DNA of 64,000 nt from Abelmoschus esculentus (taxonomy: Eukaryota; Streptophyta; Magnoliopsida; Malvales; Malvaceae): positions 16,694,001-16,758,000 of the forward strand of contig JAUCBN010000011.1 in assembly GCA_035048815.1 (NCBI GenBank). The letters run 5' to 3'. The notes below the pieces were generated by a model. That model was not told where the DNA came from. It saw nothing but the letters and a program-made list of their open reading frames with translations, and ran no database searches. The translations under genes and the position numbers were made by a program. Shown here piece after piece: positions 14,435 to 28,847 of the stretch. Position 1 is the stretch's first letter. Every line of letters starts with the position of its first letter.

Positions 14435-16685
14435 TAATTAGGGGCTTTTAAACATAATTATACAGATTAATCTCAAATTTTCATCTTTTTACTCGGTTAA
14501 AATTCGAACTGATTCTCAATAAAGGTCATTTAGACATATACGTTTTAATCGCAACAAAACGACAACAAAAAGTTATTAAATCAAATTTTATGAGTTCAAA
14601 TTGTTAATTATGGGATTTTGAATATAATTATACAGATTAATCTCAAATTTTCATCTTTTTACTCGGTTAAAATTCGAACTAATTCTCAATAAAGGTCATT
14701 CACACATGCACATTTTAGTCGCAACAAAATGATAATCAAAAGCAATTAAATCAAATTATATGAGTTTAAATTGTTAATTACGGCCTTTTGAACATAATTA
14801 TATAGATTAATCTCAATTTTTCAGCTTTTTACTAGGTTAAAATTTATTAAATCAAATTTTATGAGTTGAAATTTTTAATTATGGGCTTTTAAACATAATT
14901 ATACAGATTAATCTCAAATATTCAGCTTTTTACTCGGTTAAAATTCGTATTGATTCTCAATAAAGGACATTTAGACATGCACGTTTTAATCGCAACAAAA
15001 CGACAACCAAAAGTTATTAAATCAAATTTTATGAGTTCAAATTGTAAATTATGGGCTTTTGAACATAATTATACAGATTAATCTCAAATTTTAAGCTTTT
15101 TACTACGTTAAAATTCGAACTGATTCTCAATAAAGGACATTTAGACATGCACGTTTTAATCGCAACAAAACGACTACCAAAAGTTCTTAAATCAAATTTT
15201 ATGAGTTCAAATTGCAAATTTTGGGCTTTTGAACATAATTATACAGATTAATCTCAAATTTTAAGCTTTTTACTAGGTTAAAATTCGAACTGATACTCAA
15301 TAAAGTTCATTTAGGCATGCACATTTTAATCGGAACAAAACGACAACCAAAAGTTATTAAATCAAATTTTATGCGTTCAAATTGTTAATTGTGGGCTTTT
15401 GAACATAATTATACAGATTAATCTGAAATTTTCAGCTTTTTACTCGGTTAAAATTCGAACTGATTCTCAATAATGGTCATTTAGACAAGCACGTTTTAAT
15501 CGAAACAAAACGACTACCAAAAGTTCCTAAATCAAATTTTATGAGTTCAAATTATTAATTATGGGCTTTTGAAAATAATTATACAGATTACTCTAAAATT
15601 TTCAGCTTTTTACTCGGTTAAAATTCAAACTGGTTCTCAATAAATGTCATTTAGACATGCACGTTTTAATCGCAACAAAACGACAACCAAAAGTTATTAA
15701 ATCAAATTTTATGCGTTCAAATTGTTAATTATGGGCTTTTGAACATAACTACAAAGATTAATCTCAAATTTTCAGCTTTTTACTAGGTTAAAATTCGAAC
15801 TGATTCTCAATAAAGTTCATTTAGGCATGCACGTTTTAATTGCAACAAAACGATAACCAAAAGTTATTAAATCAAATTTTATGAGTTCAAATTGTTGATT
15901 ATGGGCTTTTAAACATAATTATACAGATTAATCTCAAATTTTCAGCTTTTTACTCGGTTAAAATTCGAACTGATTCTCAATAAAGGTCATTTAGACATGC
16001 ACGTTTTAATCGAAACAAAACGACTACCAAAACTTATTAAATCAAATTTTATGAGTCCAAATTGTTAATTATGCTCTTTTGAACATAATTATACAGATTA
16101 ATCTCAAATTCATAGCTTTTTACTCGGTTAAAATTCGAATTGATTCTCAATAAAGGTCATTTAGACATGCACAGATTAATTATGGCTTTTTGAACATAAT
16201 TATACAGATTAATCTCAATTTTTCAGCTTTTTACTAGGTTAAAATTCGAATTGATTCTCAATAAAGGTCCTTTAGACATGCACGTTTTAATTACAACAAA
16301 ACGACAACCAAAAGTTATTAAATCAAATTTTATGAGTTCAAATTATTAATTATGGGCTTTTAAACATAATTATACAGATTAATCTCAAATATTCAGCTAT
16401 TTACTCGGTTAAAATTCGAACTGATTGTCCATAAAGGTCATTTAGACTTGCACGTTTAATCGCAACAAAACGACAATGGAAAGTTATTAAATCAAATTTT
16501 ATGAGTTCAAATTCTTAATTATGGGCTTTTGAACATAATTATACATAATAATCCAAAATTTTCAGCTTTTTACTCGGTTAAAATTTGAACTTATTCTCAA
16601 TAAAGGTCATTTAGACATGCACGTTTTAATCGCAACAAAACGACAACCAAAAGTTATTAAATCAAATTTTATGCGTTCAAATTGT
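14435..16685 (+). repeat. 2.25-kb satellite module, reference copy
   Basis: Module bounded by the variant TTAATTAGGGGC at 14,435 and 16,686 (2,251 bp). It recurs at 22,631-24,711 (one monomer shorter, 2,081 bp) and 24,712-26,962 (2,251 bp). It contains two fused short monomers, with junctions near 14,843 and 16,171, which make every copy easy to recognise. A 189-bp open frame on the minus strand at 15,029-15,217 is perfectly repeated at 25,306-25,494 only because of this duplication. Confidence 0.85.
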
Positions 16686-18230
16686 TAATTAGGGGCTTTT
16701 GAACATAATTATACAGATTAATATCAAATTTTCAGCTTTTTACTCGGTTAAAATTCGAACCGATTCTCAATAAAGGTCATTTAGACATATATGTTTTAAT
16801 CGCAACAAAATGACAACTAAAAGTTATTAAATCAAATTTTATGAGTTCAAATTGTTAATTATGCTCTTTTGAACATAATTGTACAGATTAATCTCAAATT
16901 TTCAGCTTTTTACTCGGTTATAATTCGAACTGATTCTCAATAAAGGTCATTTAGACATGCACGTTTTAATCGCAACAAAACGACAACCAAAAGTTATTAA
17001 ATCAAATTTTATGAGTTCAAATTGTTAATTATGGGCTTTTGAACATAATTTTACAGATTAATCCAAAACTTTCAGCTTTTTACTCGGTTAAAATTCGAAC
17101 TAATTCTCAATAAAGGTCATTTAGATATGCACATTTTAATCGCAACAAAATGACAATAAAAAGTTATTAAATCAAATTTTATGAGTTAAAATTGTTAATT
17201 ATAGCCTTTTGAACATAATTATACAGATTAATCCAAAATTTTCAGCGTTTTACTCGGTTAAAATTCGGACTAATTCTCAATAAAGGTCATTTAGACGTAT
17301 ACATTCTAATCGCAACAAAACGACAACCAAAAGTTATTAAATCAAATTTTATACGTTCAAATTATTAATTATGGGCTTTTGAACATAATTATACAGATTA
17401 ATCTCAAATATTCAACTTTTTACTTGGTTAAAATTCGAACTGATTCCCGATAAAGGTCATTTAGACATGTACGTTTTAATCGCAACAAAACGACAACCAA
17501 AAGTTCTTAAATCAAATTTTATGATTTCAAATTGTTAATTATGGGTTTTTGAACATAATTATTTAGATTAATCTGAAATTTTAAGCCTTTTACTCGGTTA
17601 AAATTCGAACTAATTCTCAATAAAGGTCATTTAGACATGCATGTTTTAATCGCAACAAAACGACTACCAAAAGTTATTAAATCAAATTTTATGAGTTCAA
17701 ATTGTTAATTATGGGCTTTTGAACATAATTATAATGATTAATAAAAAATTATCAGCTTTTTACTCGGTTAAAATTCGAACTGATTCTCAACAAAGGTTAT
17801 TTAGACATGCACGTTTTAATGGCAAAAAAACGACAATCAAAAGTTATTAAATAAAATTTTATGTGTTCAAATTGTTAATTATGGACTTTTGAACATAATT
17901 ATACATATTAATCCAAAATTTTCAGATTTTTACTCGGTTAAAATTCAAACTTATTCTCAATAAAGGTCATTTAGACATGCACATTTTAATCGCAACAAAA
18001 CGACTACCAAAAGTTATTAAATCAAATTTTATGAGTTCAAATTGTTAATTATGGGCTTTTAAACATAATTATACAAATTAATCCAAAATTTTCAGCTTTT
18101 TACTCGGTTAAAATTCGGACTAATTCTAAATAACGGTCATTTAGACATGCACGTTTTAATCGTAACAAAACGACAACCAAAAGTTATTAAATCAAATTTT
18201 ATGCTTTCAAATTGTTAATTAGGGGCTTTT

Positions 18231-19010
18231 GAACATAATTATACAGATTAATCTCAAATTTTCAGCTTTTTACTCGGTTAAAATTCGAACTGATTCTTAA
18301 TAAAGGTCATTTAGACATGCGCGTTTTAATCGCAACAAAACGACTACCAAAAGTTCTTAAATCAAATTTTATGAGTTCAAATTATAAATTATGGGCTTTT
18401 GAACATAATTATACAGATTAATCTCAAATTTTAAGCTTTTTACTAGGTTAAAATTCGAAGTGATTCTCAATAAAGTTCATTTAGGCATGCACATTTTAAT
18501 CGGAACAAAACGACAACCAAAAGTTATTAAATCAAATTTTATGCGTTCAAATTGTTAATTGTGGGCTTTTGAACATAATTATACAGATTAATCTCAAATT
18601 TTAAGCTTTTTACTTCGTTAAAATTCGAACTGATTCTCAACAAAGGTCATTTAGACTTGCACGTTTTAATCGCAACAAAACGACAACCAAAAGTTATTAA
18701 ATCAAATTTTATGCGTTCAAATTGTTAATTATGGGCTTTTGAACATAATTATACAGATTAATATCAAATTTTCAGCTTTTTACTCGGTTAAAATTCGGAC
18801 TGATTCTCAATAAAGGTCATTTAGACATGCACGTTTTAATCGAAACAAAACGACTACCAAAAGTTCTTAAATCAAATTTTATGAGTTCAAATTGTTAATT
18901 ATGGGCTTTTGAAAATAATTATACAGATTAATCTAAAATTTTCAGCTTTTTAATCGGTTAAAATTCAAACTGGTTCTCAATAAAGGCCATTTAGACATGC
19001 ACGTTTTAAT
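18231..19010 (+). repeat. Embedded copy of the 5-monomer cassette (B-C-D-E-A)
   Basis: Inside the segmental unit, five successive monomers carry the type marks of the left-edge 850-bp repeat in the same cyclic order. B is at 18,231 (TGATTCTTAA, GCGTTTTAAT), C at 18,401 (TACTAGGTTA, CGGAAC), a D-like monomer at 18,571 (TTAGACTTGC), E at 18,741 (ATATCAAATT, CGGAC) and A at 18,911 (GAAAATAATT). The flanking monomers are unrelated in type. It is either a seed of the 850-bp repeat or a transferred piece of it. Confidence 0.82.
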
Positions 19011-22000
19011 CGCAAGAAAACGATAACCAAAAGTTCTTAAATCAAATTTTATGAGTTCAAATTGTTGATTATGGGCTTTTAAACATAATTGTACAGATTA
19101 ATCTCAAATATTCAGCTTTTTACTCGGTTAAAATTCGAACTGATTGTCAATAAAGGTCATTTAGACATGCACGTTTAATTGCAACAAAACGACAACGGAA
19201 AGTTATTAAATCAAATTTTATGAGTTCAAATTCTTAATTATGGGCTTTTGACCATAATTATATAGATTAATCTCAAATTTTCAGCTTTTTACTCGGTTAA
19301 AATTCGAACTGATTCTCAATAAAGGTCATTTAGATATGCACGTTTTAATCGCAACAAAACGACAACTAAAAGTTATTAAATCAAATTTTATGAGTTCAAA
19401 TTGTTAATTATGGGCTTTTGAATATAATTATACAGATTAATCTTAAGTTTTCAGCTTTTTACTCGGTTAATATTCAAACTAATTCTCCATAAAGGTCATT
19501 TAGACATGCACATTTTAATCGCAACAAAATGATAATCAAAAGCAATTAAATCAAATTTTATGAGTTCAAATTGTTAATTATGGCCTTTTGAACATTATTA
19601 TACAGATTAATCTCAATTTTTCAGCTTTTTACTAGGTTAAAATTCGAACTGATTCTCAATAAAGGTCCTTTAGACATGCACGTTTTAATTGCAACAAAAC
19701 GATAACCAAAAGTTCTTAAATCAAATTTTATGAGTTCAAATTGTTGATTATGGGCTTTTAAAGATAATTGTACAGATTAATCTCAAATATTCAGCTTTTT
19801 ACTCGGTTAAAATTCGAACTGATTGTCAATAAAGGTCATTTAGACATGCACGTTTAATTGCAACAAAACGACAACGGAAAGTTATTAAATCAAATTTTAT
19901 GAGTTCAAATTCTTAATTATGGGCTTTTGACCATAATTATATAGATTAATCTCAAATTTTCAGCTTTTTACTCGGTTAAAATTCGAACTGATTCTCAATA
20001 AAGGTCATTTAGACATGCACGTTTTAATCGCAACAAAACGACAACTAAAAGTTATTAAATCAAATTTTATGAGTTCAAATTGTTAATTATGTGCTTTTGA
20101 ATATAATTATACAGATTAATCTCAAATTTTCAGCTTTTTACTCGATTAATATTCGAACTAATTCTCAATAAAGGTCATTTAGATATGCACATTTTAATCG
20201 CAACAAAATGATAATCAAAAGCAATTAAATCAAATTTTATGAGTTCAAATTGTTAATTATGGCCTTTTGAACATAATTATAAAGATTAATGTCAATTCTT
20301 CAGCTTTTTACAAGGTTAAAATTCGAACTGATTCTCAATAAAGGTCCTTTAGACATGCACGTTTTAATTACAACAAAACGATAACCAAAAGTTATTAAAT
20401 CAAATTTTATGAGTTCAAATTGTTAATTATGGGCTTTTAAACATAATTATACAGATTAATCTCAAATATTCAGCTTTTTACTCGGTTAAAAGTCGAACTG
20501 ATTGTCCATAAAGGTCATTTAGACATACACGTTTAATCGCAACAAAACGACAACGGAAAGTTATTAAATCAAATTTTATGAGTTCAAATTCTTAATTATG
20601 GGCCTTTGAACATAATTATATAGATTAATCTCAAATTTTCTGCTTTTTACTCGGTTAAAATTCGGACTGATTCTCAATAATTGTCATTTAGACATGTACA
20701 TTTTAATCGCAATAAAACGACAACCAAAAGTTATTAAATAAAATTTTATGAGTTCAAATTATTAATTATGGGTTTTGAACATAATTGTATAGATTAATCT
20801 CAAATGTTTTGCTTTTTACTTGGTTAAAATTCGAACTGATTCTCAATAAATGTCATTTAGACATGCACGTTTTAATCACAACAAAACGACTACCAAAAGT
20901 TATTAAATCAAATTTTATGCGTTCAAATTGTTAATTAGGGGCTTTTGAACATAATTATACAGATTAATATCAAATTTTCAGCTTTTTACTCGGTTAAAAT
21001 TCGAACCGATTCTCAATAAAGGTGATTTAGACATATATGTTTTAATCGCAACAAAATGACAACTAAAAGTTATTAAATCAAATTTTATGAGTTCAAATTG
21101 TTAATTATGCTCTTTTGAACATAATTATACAGATTAATCTCAAATTTTAAGCTTTTTACTCGGTTAAAATTCGAACTGATTCTCAATAAAGGTCATTTAG
21201 ACATGCACGTTTTAATCGCAACAAAACGACTACCAAAAGTTCTTAAATCAAATTTTATGAGTTCAAATTGCAAATTTTGGGCTTTTGAACATAATTATAC
21301 AGATTAATCTCAAATTTTAAGCTTTTTACTAGGTTAAAATTCGAACTGATACTCAATAAAGTTCATTTAGGCATGCACATTTTAATCGGAACAAAACGAC
21401 AACCAAAAGTTATTAAATCAAATTTTATGCGTTCAAATTGTTAATTATGGGCTTTTGAACATAATTATACAGATTAATCTCAAATTTTTAGCTTTTTACT
21501 CGGTTAAAATTCGAATTGATTCTCAGTAAAGGTCATTTAGATATGCACGTTTTAATTGCAACAAAACGACAACCAAAAGTTATTAAATCAAATTTTATGA
21601 GTTCAAATTGTTAATTAAGGGCTTTTGAACATAATTATACAGATTAATCCAAAAGTTTCAGCTTTTTACGCGGTTAAAATTTGAACTGATTCTCAATAAA
21701 GATCATTTAGACATGCACGTTTTAATCGCAACAAAACGACTACCAAAAGTTATTAAATCAAATTTTATGAGTTCAAATTATTAATTATGGGCTTTTGAAC
21801 ATAATTATAAAGATTAATCTCAAATTTTCAGCTTTTCACTCGGTTAAAATTCGAACAAATTCTCAATAAAGTATATTTAGACATGCACGTTTTAATCGCA
21901 ACAAAATGATAATCAAAAGCAATTAAATCAAATTTTATGAGTTCAAATTGTTAATTATGGCCTTTTGAACATAATCGTACAGATTAATCTTAATTTTTTA

Positions 22001-22630
22001 GCTTTTTACTAGGTTAAAATTCGAACTGATTCTCAATAAAGGTCCTTTAGACATGCACGTTTTAGTTGAAACAAAACGACAACCAAAAGTTATTAAATAA
22101 AATTTTATGAGTTCAAATTGTTAATTATGGGCTTTTAAACATAATTATACAGATTAATCTCCAATATTCAGCTTTTTACTCGGTTAAAATTCGAACTGAT
22201 TATCAATAAAGGTAATTTAGACATGCACGTTTAATCGCAACAAAACGACAACGGAAAGTTATTAAATCAAATTTTATGAGTTCAAATTCTTAATTATGGG
22301 CTTTTGAACATAATTATACATAATAATCCAAAATTTTCAGATTTTTACTCGGTTAAAATTTGAACTTATTCTCAATAAAGGTCATTTAGACATGCACATT
22401 TTAATCGCAAAAAAACGACTACCAAAAGTTATTAAATCAAATTTTATGAGTTCAAATTGTTAATTATGGGCTTTTGAACATAATTCTACAAATTAATCCA
22501 AAATTTTCAGCTTTTTACTCGGTTAAAATTCGGACTAATTCTCATTAAAGGTCATTTAGACATGCACGTTTTAATCGCAACAAAACGACAACCAAAAGTT
22601 CTTAAATCAAATTTTATGAGTTCAAATTGT

Positions 22631-24711
22631 TAATTAGGGGCTTTTGAACATAATTATACAGATTAATCTCAAATTTTCATCTTTTTACTCGGTTAAAATT
22701 CGAACTGATTCTCAATAAAGGTCATTTAGACATATACGTTTTAATCGCAACAGAACGACAACAAAAAGTTATTAAATCAAATTTTATGAGTTCAAATTGT
22801 TAATTATGGGATTTTGAATATAATTATACAGATTAATCTCAAATTTTCATCTTTTTACTCGGTTAAAATTCGAACTAATTCTCAATAAAGGTCATTCACA
22901 CATGCACATTTTAGTCGCAACAAAATGATAATCAAAAGCAATTAAATCAAATTATATGAGTTTAAATTGTTAATTACGGCCTTTTGAACATAATTATATA
23001 GATTAATCTCAATTTTTCAGCTTTTTACTAGGTTAAAATTTATTAAATCAAATTTTATGAGTTGAAATTTTTAATTATGGGCTTTTAAACATAATTATAC
23101 AGATTAATCTCAAATATTCAGCTTTTTACTCGGTTAAAATTCGTATTGATTCTCAATAAAGGACATTTAGACATGCACGTTTTAATCGCAACAAAACGAC
23201 TACCAAAAGTTATTAAATCAAATTTTATGAGTTCAAATTGCAAATTTTGGGCTTTTGAACATAATTATACAGATTAATCTCAAATTTTAAGCTTTTTACT
23301 AGGTTAAAATTCGAACTGATACTCAATAAAGTTCATTTAGGCATGCACATTTTAATCGGAACAAAACGACAACCAAAAGTTATTAAATCAAATTTTATGC
23401 GTTCAAATTGTTAATTATGGGCTTTTGAACATAATTATACAGATTAATCTCAAATTTTCAGCTTTTTACTCGGTTAAAATTCGAACTGATTCTCAATAAT
23501 GGTCATTTAGACAAGCACGTTTTAATCGAAACAAAACGACTACCAAAAGTTCCTAAATCAAATTTTATGAGTTCAAATTATTAATTATGGGCTTTTGAAA
23601 ATAATTATACAGATTACTCTAAAATTTTCAGCTTTTTACTCGGTTAAAATTCAAACTGTTTCTCAATAAATGTCATTTAGACATGCACGTTTTAATCGCA
23701 ACAAAACGACAACCAAAAGTTATTAAATCAAATTTTATGCGTTCAAATTGTTAATTATGGGCTTTTGAACATAACTACACAGATTAATCTCAAATTTTCA
23801 GCTTTTTACTAGGTTAAAATTCGAACTGATTCTCAATAAAGTTCATTTAGGCATGCACGTTTTAATTGCAACAAAACGATAACCAAAAGTTATTAAATCA
23901 AATTTTATGAGTTCAAATTGTTGATTATGGGCTTTTAAACATAATTATACAGATTAATCTCAAATTTTCAGCTTTTTACTCGGTTAAAATTCGAACTGAT
24001 TCTCAATAAAGGTCATTTAGACATGCACGTTTTAATCGAAACAAAACGACTACCAAAACTTATTAAATCAAATTTTATGAGTCCAAATTGTTAATTATGC
24101 TCCTTTGAACATAATTATACAGATTAATCTCAAATTCATAGCTTTTTACTCGGTTAAAATTCGAATTGATTCTCAATAAAGGTCATTTAGACATGCACAG
24201 ATTAATTATGGCTTTTTGAACATAATTATACAGATTAATCTCAATTTTTCAGCTTTTTACTAGGTTAAAATTCGAATTGATTCTCAATAAAGGTCCTTTA
24301 GACATGCACGTTTTAATTACAACAAAACGACAACCAAAAGTTATTAAATCAAATTTTATGAGTTCAAATTATTAATTATGGGCTTTTAAACATAATTATA
24401 CAGATTAATCTCAAATATTCAGCTATTTACTCGGTTAAAATTCGAACTGATTGTCCATAAAGGTCATTTAGACTTGCACGTTTAATCGCAACAAAACGAC
24501 AATGGAAAGTTATTAAATCAAATTTTATGAGTTAAAATTCTTAATTATGGGCTTTTGAACATAATTATATAGATTAATCTCAAATTTTCAGCTTTTTACT
24601 CGGTTAAAATTCAAACTGATTCTCAATAAAGGTCATTTAGACATGCACGTTTTAATCGCAACAAAACGACAACCAAAAGTTCTTAAATCAAATTTTATGA
24701 GTTCAAATTGT
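22631..24711 (+). repeat. 2.25-kb satellite module, second copy (one monomer lost)
   Basis: Tandem partner of the next feature. It lacks the monomer that corresponds to about 15,042-15,211 of the reference copy, giving 2,081 bp. The fused-monomer junctions are at about 23,040 and 24,197. It begins and ends at the TTAATTAGGGGC variant, suggesting the duplication breakpoint lies in or beside that monomer. Confidence 0.82.
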
Positions 24712-26962
24712 TAATTAGGGGCTTTTGAACATAATTATACAGGTTAATCTCAAATTTTCAGCTTTTTACTCAGTTAAAATTCGAACTGATTCTCAATAAA
24801 GGTCATTTAGACATATACGTTTTAATCGCAACAAAACGACAACAAAAAGTTATTAAATCAAATTTTATGAGTTCAAATTGTTAATTATGGGATTTTGAAT
24901 ATAATTATACAGATTAATCTCAAATTTTCATCTTTTTACTCGGTTAAAATTCGAACTAATTCTCAATAAAGGTCATTCACACATGCACATTTTAGTCGCA
25001 ACAAAATGATAATCAAAAGCAATTAAATCAAATTATATGAGTTTAAATTGTTAATTACGGCCTTTTGAACATAATTATATAGATTAATCTCAATTTTTCA
25101 GCTTTTTACTAGGTTAAAATTTATTAAATCAAATTTTATGAGTTGAAATTTTTAATTATGGGCTTTTAAACATAATTATAGAGATTAATCTCAAATATTC
25201 AGCTTCTTACTCGGTTAAAATTCGTATTGATTCTCAATAAAGGACATTTAGACATGCACGTTTTAATCGCAACAAAACGACTACCAAAAGTTATTAAATC
25301 AAATTTTATGAGTTCAAATTGTAAATTATGGGCTTTTGAACATAATTATACAGATTAATCTCAAATTTTAAGCTTTTTACTACGTTAAAATTCGAACTGA
25401 TTCTCAATAAAGGACATTTAGACATGCACGTTTTAATCGCAACAAAACGACTACCAAAAGTTCTTAAATCAAATTTTATGAGTTCAAATTGCAAATTTTG
25501 GGCTTTTGAACATAATTATACAGATTAATCTCAAATTTTAAGCTTTTTACTAGGTTAAAATTCGAACTGATACTCAATAAAGTTCATTTAGGCATGCACA
25601 TTTTAATCGGAACAAAACGACAACCAAAAGTTATTAAATCAAATTTTATGCGTTCAAATTGTTAATTATGGGCTTTTGAACATAATTATACAGATTAATC
25701 TCAAATTTTCAGCTTTTTACTCGGTTAAAATTCGAACTGATTCTCAATAATGGTCATTTAGACAAGCACGTTTTAATCGAAACAAAACGACTACCAAAAG
25801 TTCCTAAATCAAATTTTATGAGTTCAAATTATTAATTATGGGCTTTTGAAAATAATTATACAGATTACTCTAAAATTTTCAGCTTTTTACTCGGTTAAAA
25901 CTCAAACTGGTTCTCAATAAATGTCATTTAGACATGCACGTTTTAATCGCAACAAAACGACAACCAAAAGTTATTAAATCAAATTTTATGCGTTCAAATT
26001 GTTAATTATGGGCTTTTGAACATAACTACACAGATTAATCTCAAATTTTCAGCTTTTTACTAGGTTAAAATTCGAACTGATTCTCAATAAAGTTCATTTA
26101 GGCATGCACGTTTTAATTGCAACAAAACGATAACCAAAAGTTATTAAATCAAATTTTATGAGTTCAAATTGTTGATTATGGGCTTTTAAACATAATTATA
26201 CAGATTAATCTCAAATTTTCAGCTTTTTACTCGGTTAAAATTCGAACTGATTCTCAATAAAGGTCATTTAGACATGCACGTTTTAATCGAAACAAAACGA
26301 CTACCAAAACTTATTAAATCAAATTTTATGAGTCCAAATTGTTAATTATGCTCTTTTGAACATAATTATACAGATTAATCTCAAATTCATAGCTTTTTAC
26401 TCGGTTAAAATTCGAATTGATTCTCAATAAAGGTCATTTAGACATGCACAGATTAATTATGGCTTTTTGAACATAATTATACAGATTAATCTCAATTTTT
26501 CAGCTTTTTACTAGGTTAAAATTCGAATTGATTCTCAATAAAGGTCCTTTAGACATGCACGTTTTAATTACAACAAAACGACAACCAAAAGTTATTAAAT
26601 CAAATTTTATGAGTTCAAATTATTAATTATGGGCTTTTAAACATAATTATACAGATTAATCTCAAATATTCAGCTATTTACTCGGTTAAAATTCGAACTG
26701 ATTGTCCATAAAGGTCATTTAGACTTGCACGTTTAATCGCAACAAAACGACAATGGAAAGTTATTAAATCAAATTTTATGAGTTAAAATTCTTAATTATG
26801 GGCTTTTGAACATAATTATATAGATTAATCTCAAATTTTCAGCTTTTTACTCGGTTAAAATTCAAACTGATTCTCAATAAAGGTCATTTAGACATGCACG
26901 TTTTAATCGCAACAAAACGACAACCAAAAGTTATTAAATCAAATTTTATGCGTTCAAATTGT
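24712..26962 (+). repeat. 2.25-kb satellite module, third copy
   Basis: Full 2,251-bp copy immediately following the shortened second copy, with fused-monomer junctions at about 25,121 and 26,448. It keeps the extra monomer that the second copy lacks. It is followed by two additional monomers (about 26,963-27,302) which again end in the TTAATTAGGGGC variant, so this breakpoint has been used repeatedly. Confidence 0.82.
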
Positions 26963-28847
26963 TAATTAGGGGCTTTTGAACATAATTATACAGGTTAATC
27001 TCAAATTTTCAGCTTTTTACTCGGTTAAAATTCGAACTGATTCTCAATAAAGGTCATTTAGACAAATATGTTTTAATCGCAACAAAACGACAACTAAAAG
27101 TTATTAAATCAAATTTTATGAGTTCAAATTGTTAATTATGCTCTTTTGAACATAATTGTACAGATTAATCTCAAATTTTCAGCTTTTTACTCGGTTAAAA
27201 TTCAAACTAATTCTCAATAAAGGTCATTTAGACATGCACGTTTTAATCGCAACAAAACGACAACCAAAAGTTATTAAATCAAATTTTATGCGTTCAAATT
27301 GTTAATTAGGGGCTTTTGAACATAATTATACAGATTAATATCAAATTTTCAGCTTTTTACTCGGTTAAAATTCGAACCGATTCTCAATAAAGGTCATTTA
27401 GACATATATGTTTTAATCGCAACAAAATGACAACTAAAAGTTATTAAATCAAATTTTATGAGTTCAAATTGTTAATTATGCTCTTTTGAACATAATTGTA
27501 CAGATTAATCTCAAATTTTCAGCTTTTTACTCGGTTATAATTCGAACTGATTCTCAATAAAGGTCATTTAGACATGCACGTTTTAATCGCAACAAAACGA
27601 CAACCAAAAGTTATTAAATCAAATTTTATGAGTTCAAATTGTTAATTATGGGCTTTTGAACATAATTTTACAGATTAATCCAAAACTTTCAGCTTTTTAC
27701 TCGGTTAAAATTCGAACTAATTCTCAATAAAGGTCATTTAGATATGTACATTTTAATCGCAACAAAATGACAATAAAAAGTTATTAAATCAAATTTTATG
27801 AGTTAAAATTGTTAATTATAGCCTTTTGAACATAATTAAACAGATTAATCCAAAATTTTCAGCGTTTTACTCGGTTAAAATTCGGACTAATTCTCAATAA
27901 AGGTCATTTAGACGTGTACATTTTAATCGCAACAAAACGACAACCAAAAGTTATTAAATCAAATTTTATACGTTCAAATTATTAATTATGGGCTTTTGAA
28001 CATAATTATACAGATTAATCTCAAATTTTCAACTTTTTACTTGGTTAAAATTCGAACTGATTCCTGATAAAGGTCATTTAGACATGTACGTTTTAATCGC
28101 AACAAAACGACAACCAAAAGTTCTTAAATCAAATTTTATGATTTCAAATTGTTAATTATGGGTTTTTGAACATAATTATTTAGATTAATCTGAAATTTTA
28201 AGCCTTTTACTCGGTTAAAATTCGAACTAATTCTCAATAAAGGTCATTTAGACATGCATGTTTTAATCGCAACAAAACGACTACCAAAAGTTATTAAATC
28301 AAATTTTATGAGTTCAAATTGTTAATTATGGGCTTTTGAACATAATTATAATGATTAATAAAAAATTATCAGCTTTTTACTCGGTTAAAATTCGAACTGA
28401 TTCTCAACAAAGGTTATTTAGACATGCACGTTTTAATGGCAAAAAAACGACAACCAAAAGTTATTAAATAAAATTTTATGTGTTCAAATTGTTAATTATG
28501 GACTATTGAACATAATTATACATATTAATCCAAAATTTTCAGATTTTTACTCGGTTAAAATTCAAACTTATTCTCAATAAAGGTCATTTAGACATGCACA
28601 TTTTAATCGCAACAAAACGACTACCAAAAGTTATTAAATCAAATTTTATGAGTTCAAATTGTTAATTATGGGCTTTTGAACATAATTATACAAATTAATC
28701 CAAAATTTTCAGCTTTTTACTCGGTTAAAATTCGGACTAATTCTAAATAACGGTCATTTAGACATGCACGTTTTAATCGTAACAAAACGACAACCAAAAG
28801 TTATTAAATCAAATTTTATGCTTTCAAATTGTTAATTAGGGGCTTTT

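Larger units (their letters stand above)
12911..21106 (+). repeat. 8.2-kb segmental satellite unit, copy 1
   Basis: Block of variable subfamily A monomers that is repeated immediately downstream. Base 12,911 aligns with 21,107 (offset 8,196). The diagnostic ATTGCAAATTTTGGG variant sits at 13,071 and 21,267, and again at 15,211 and 23,237. Irregular features are shared, including a 169-bp monomer (lost T near 14,030) and a fused, shortened monomer with its junction at about 14,843. The last 200 bp (about 20,910-21,106) match copy 2 less well, suggesting conversion or later exchange. Monomers within the block differ more from each other than in the left 13 kb, so the unit is an old assortment duplicated recently as a whole. 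Confidence 0.85.

Noticed and set aside
15029..15217. Minus-strand 62-codon frame, identical again at 25,306-25,494
   Set aside because: It lies wholly inside the 170-bp satellite and its second copy is explained by the segmental duplication. No start context or protein similarity is evident, and neighbouring monomers break it.
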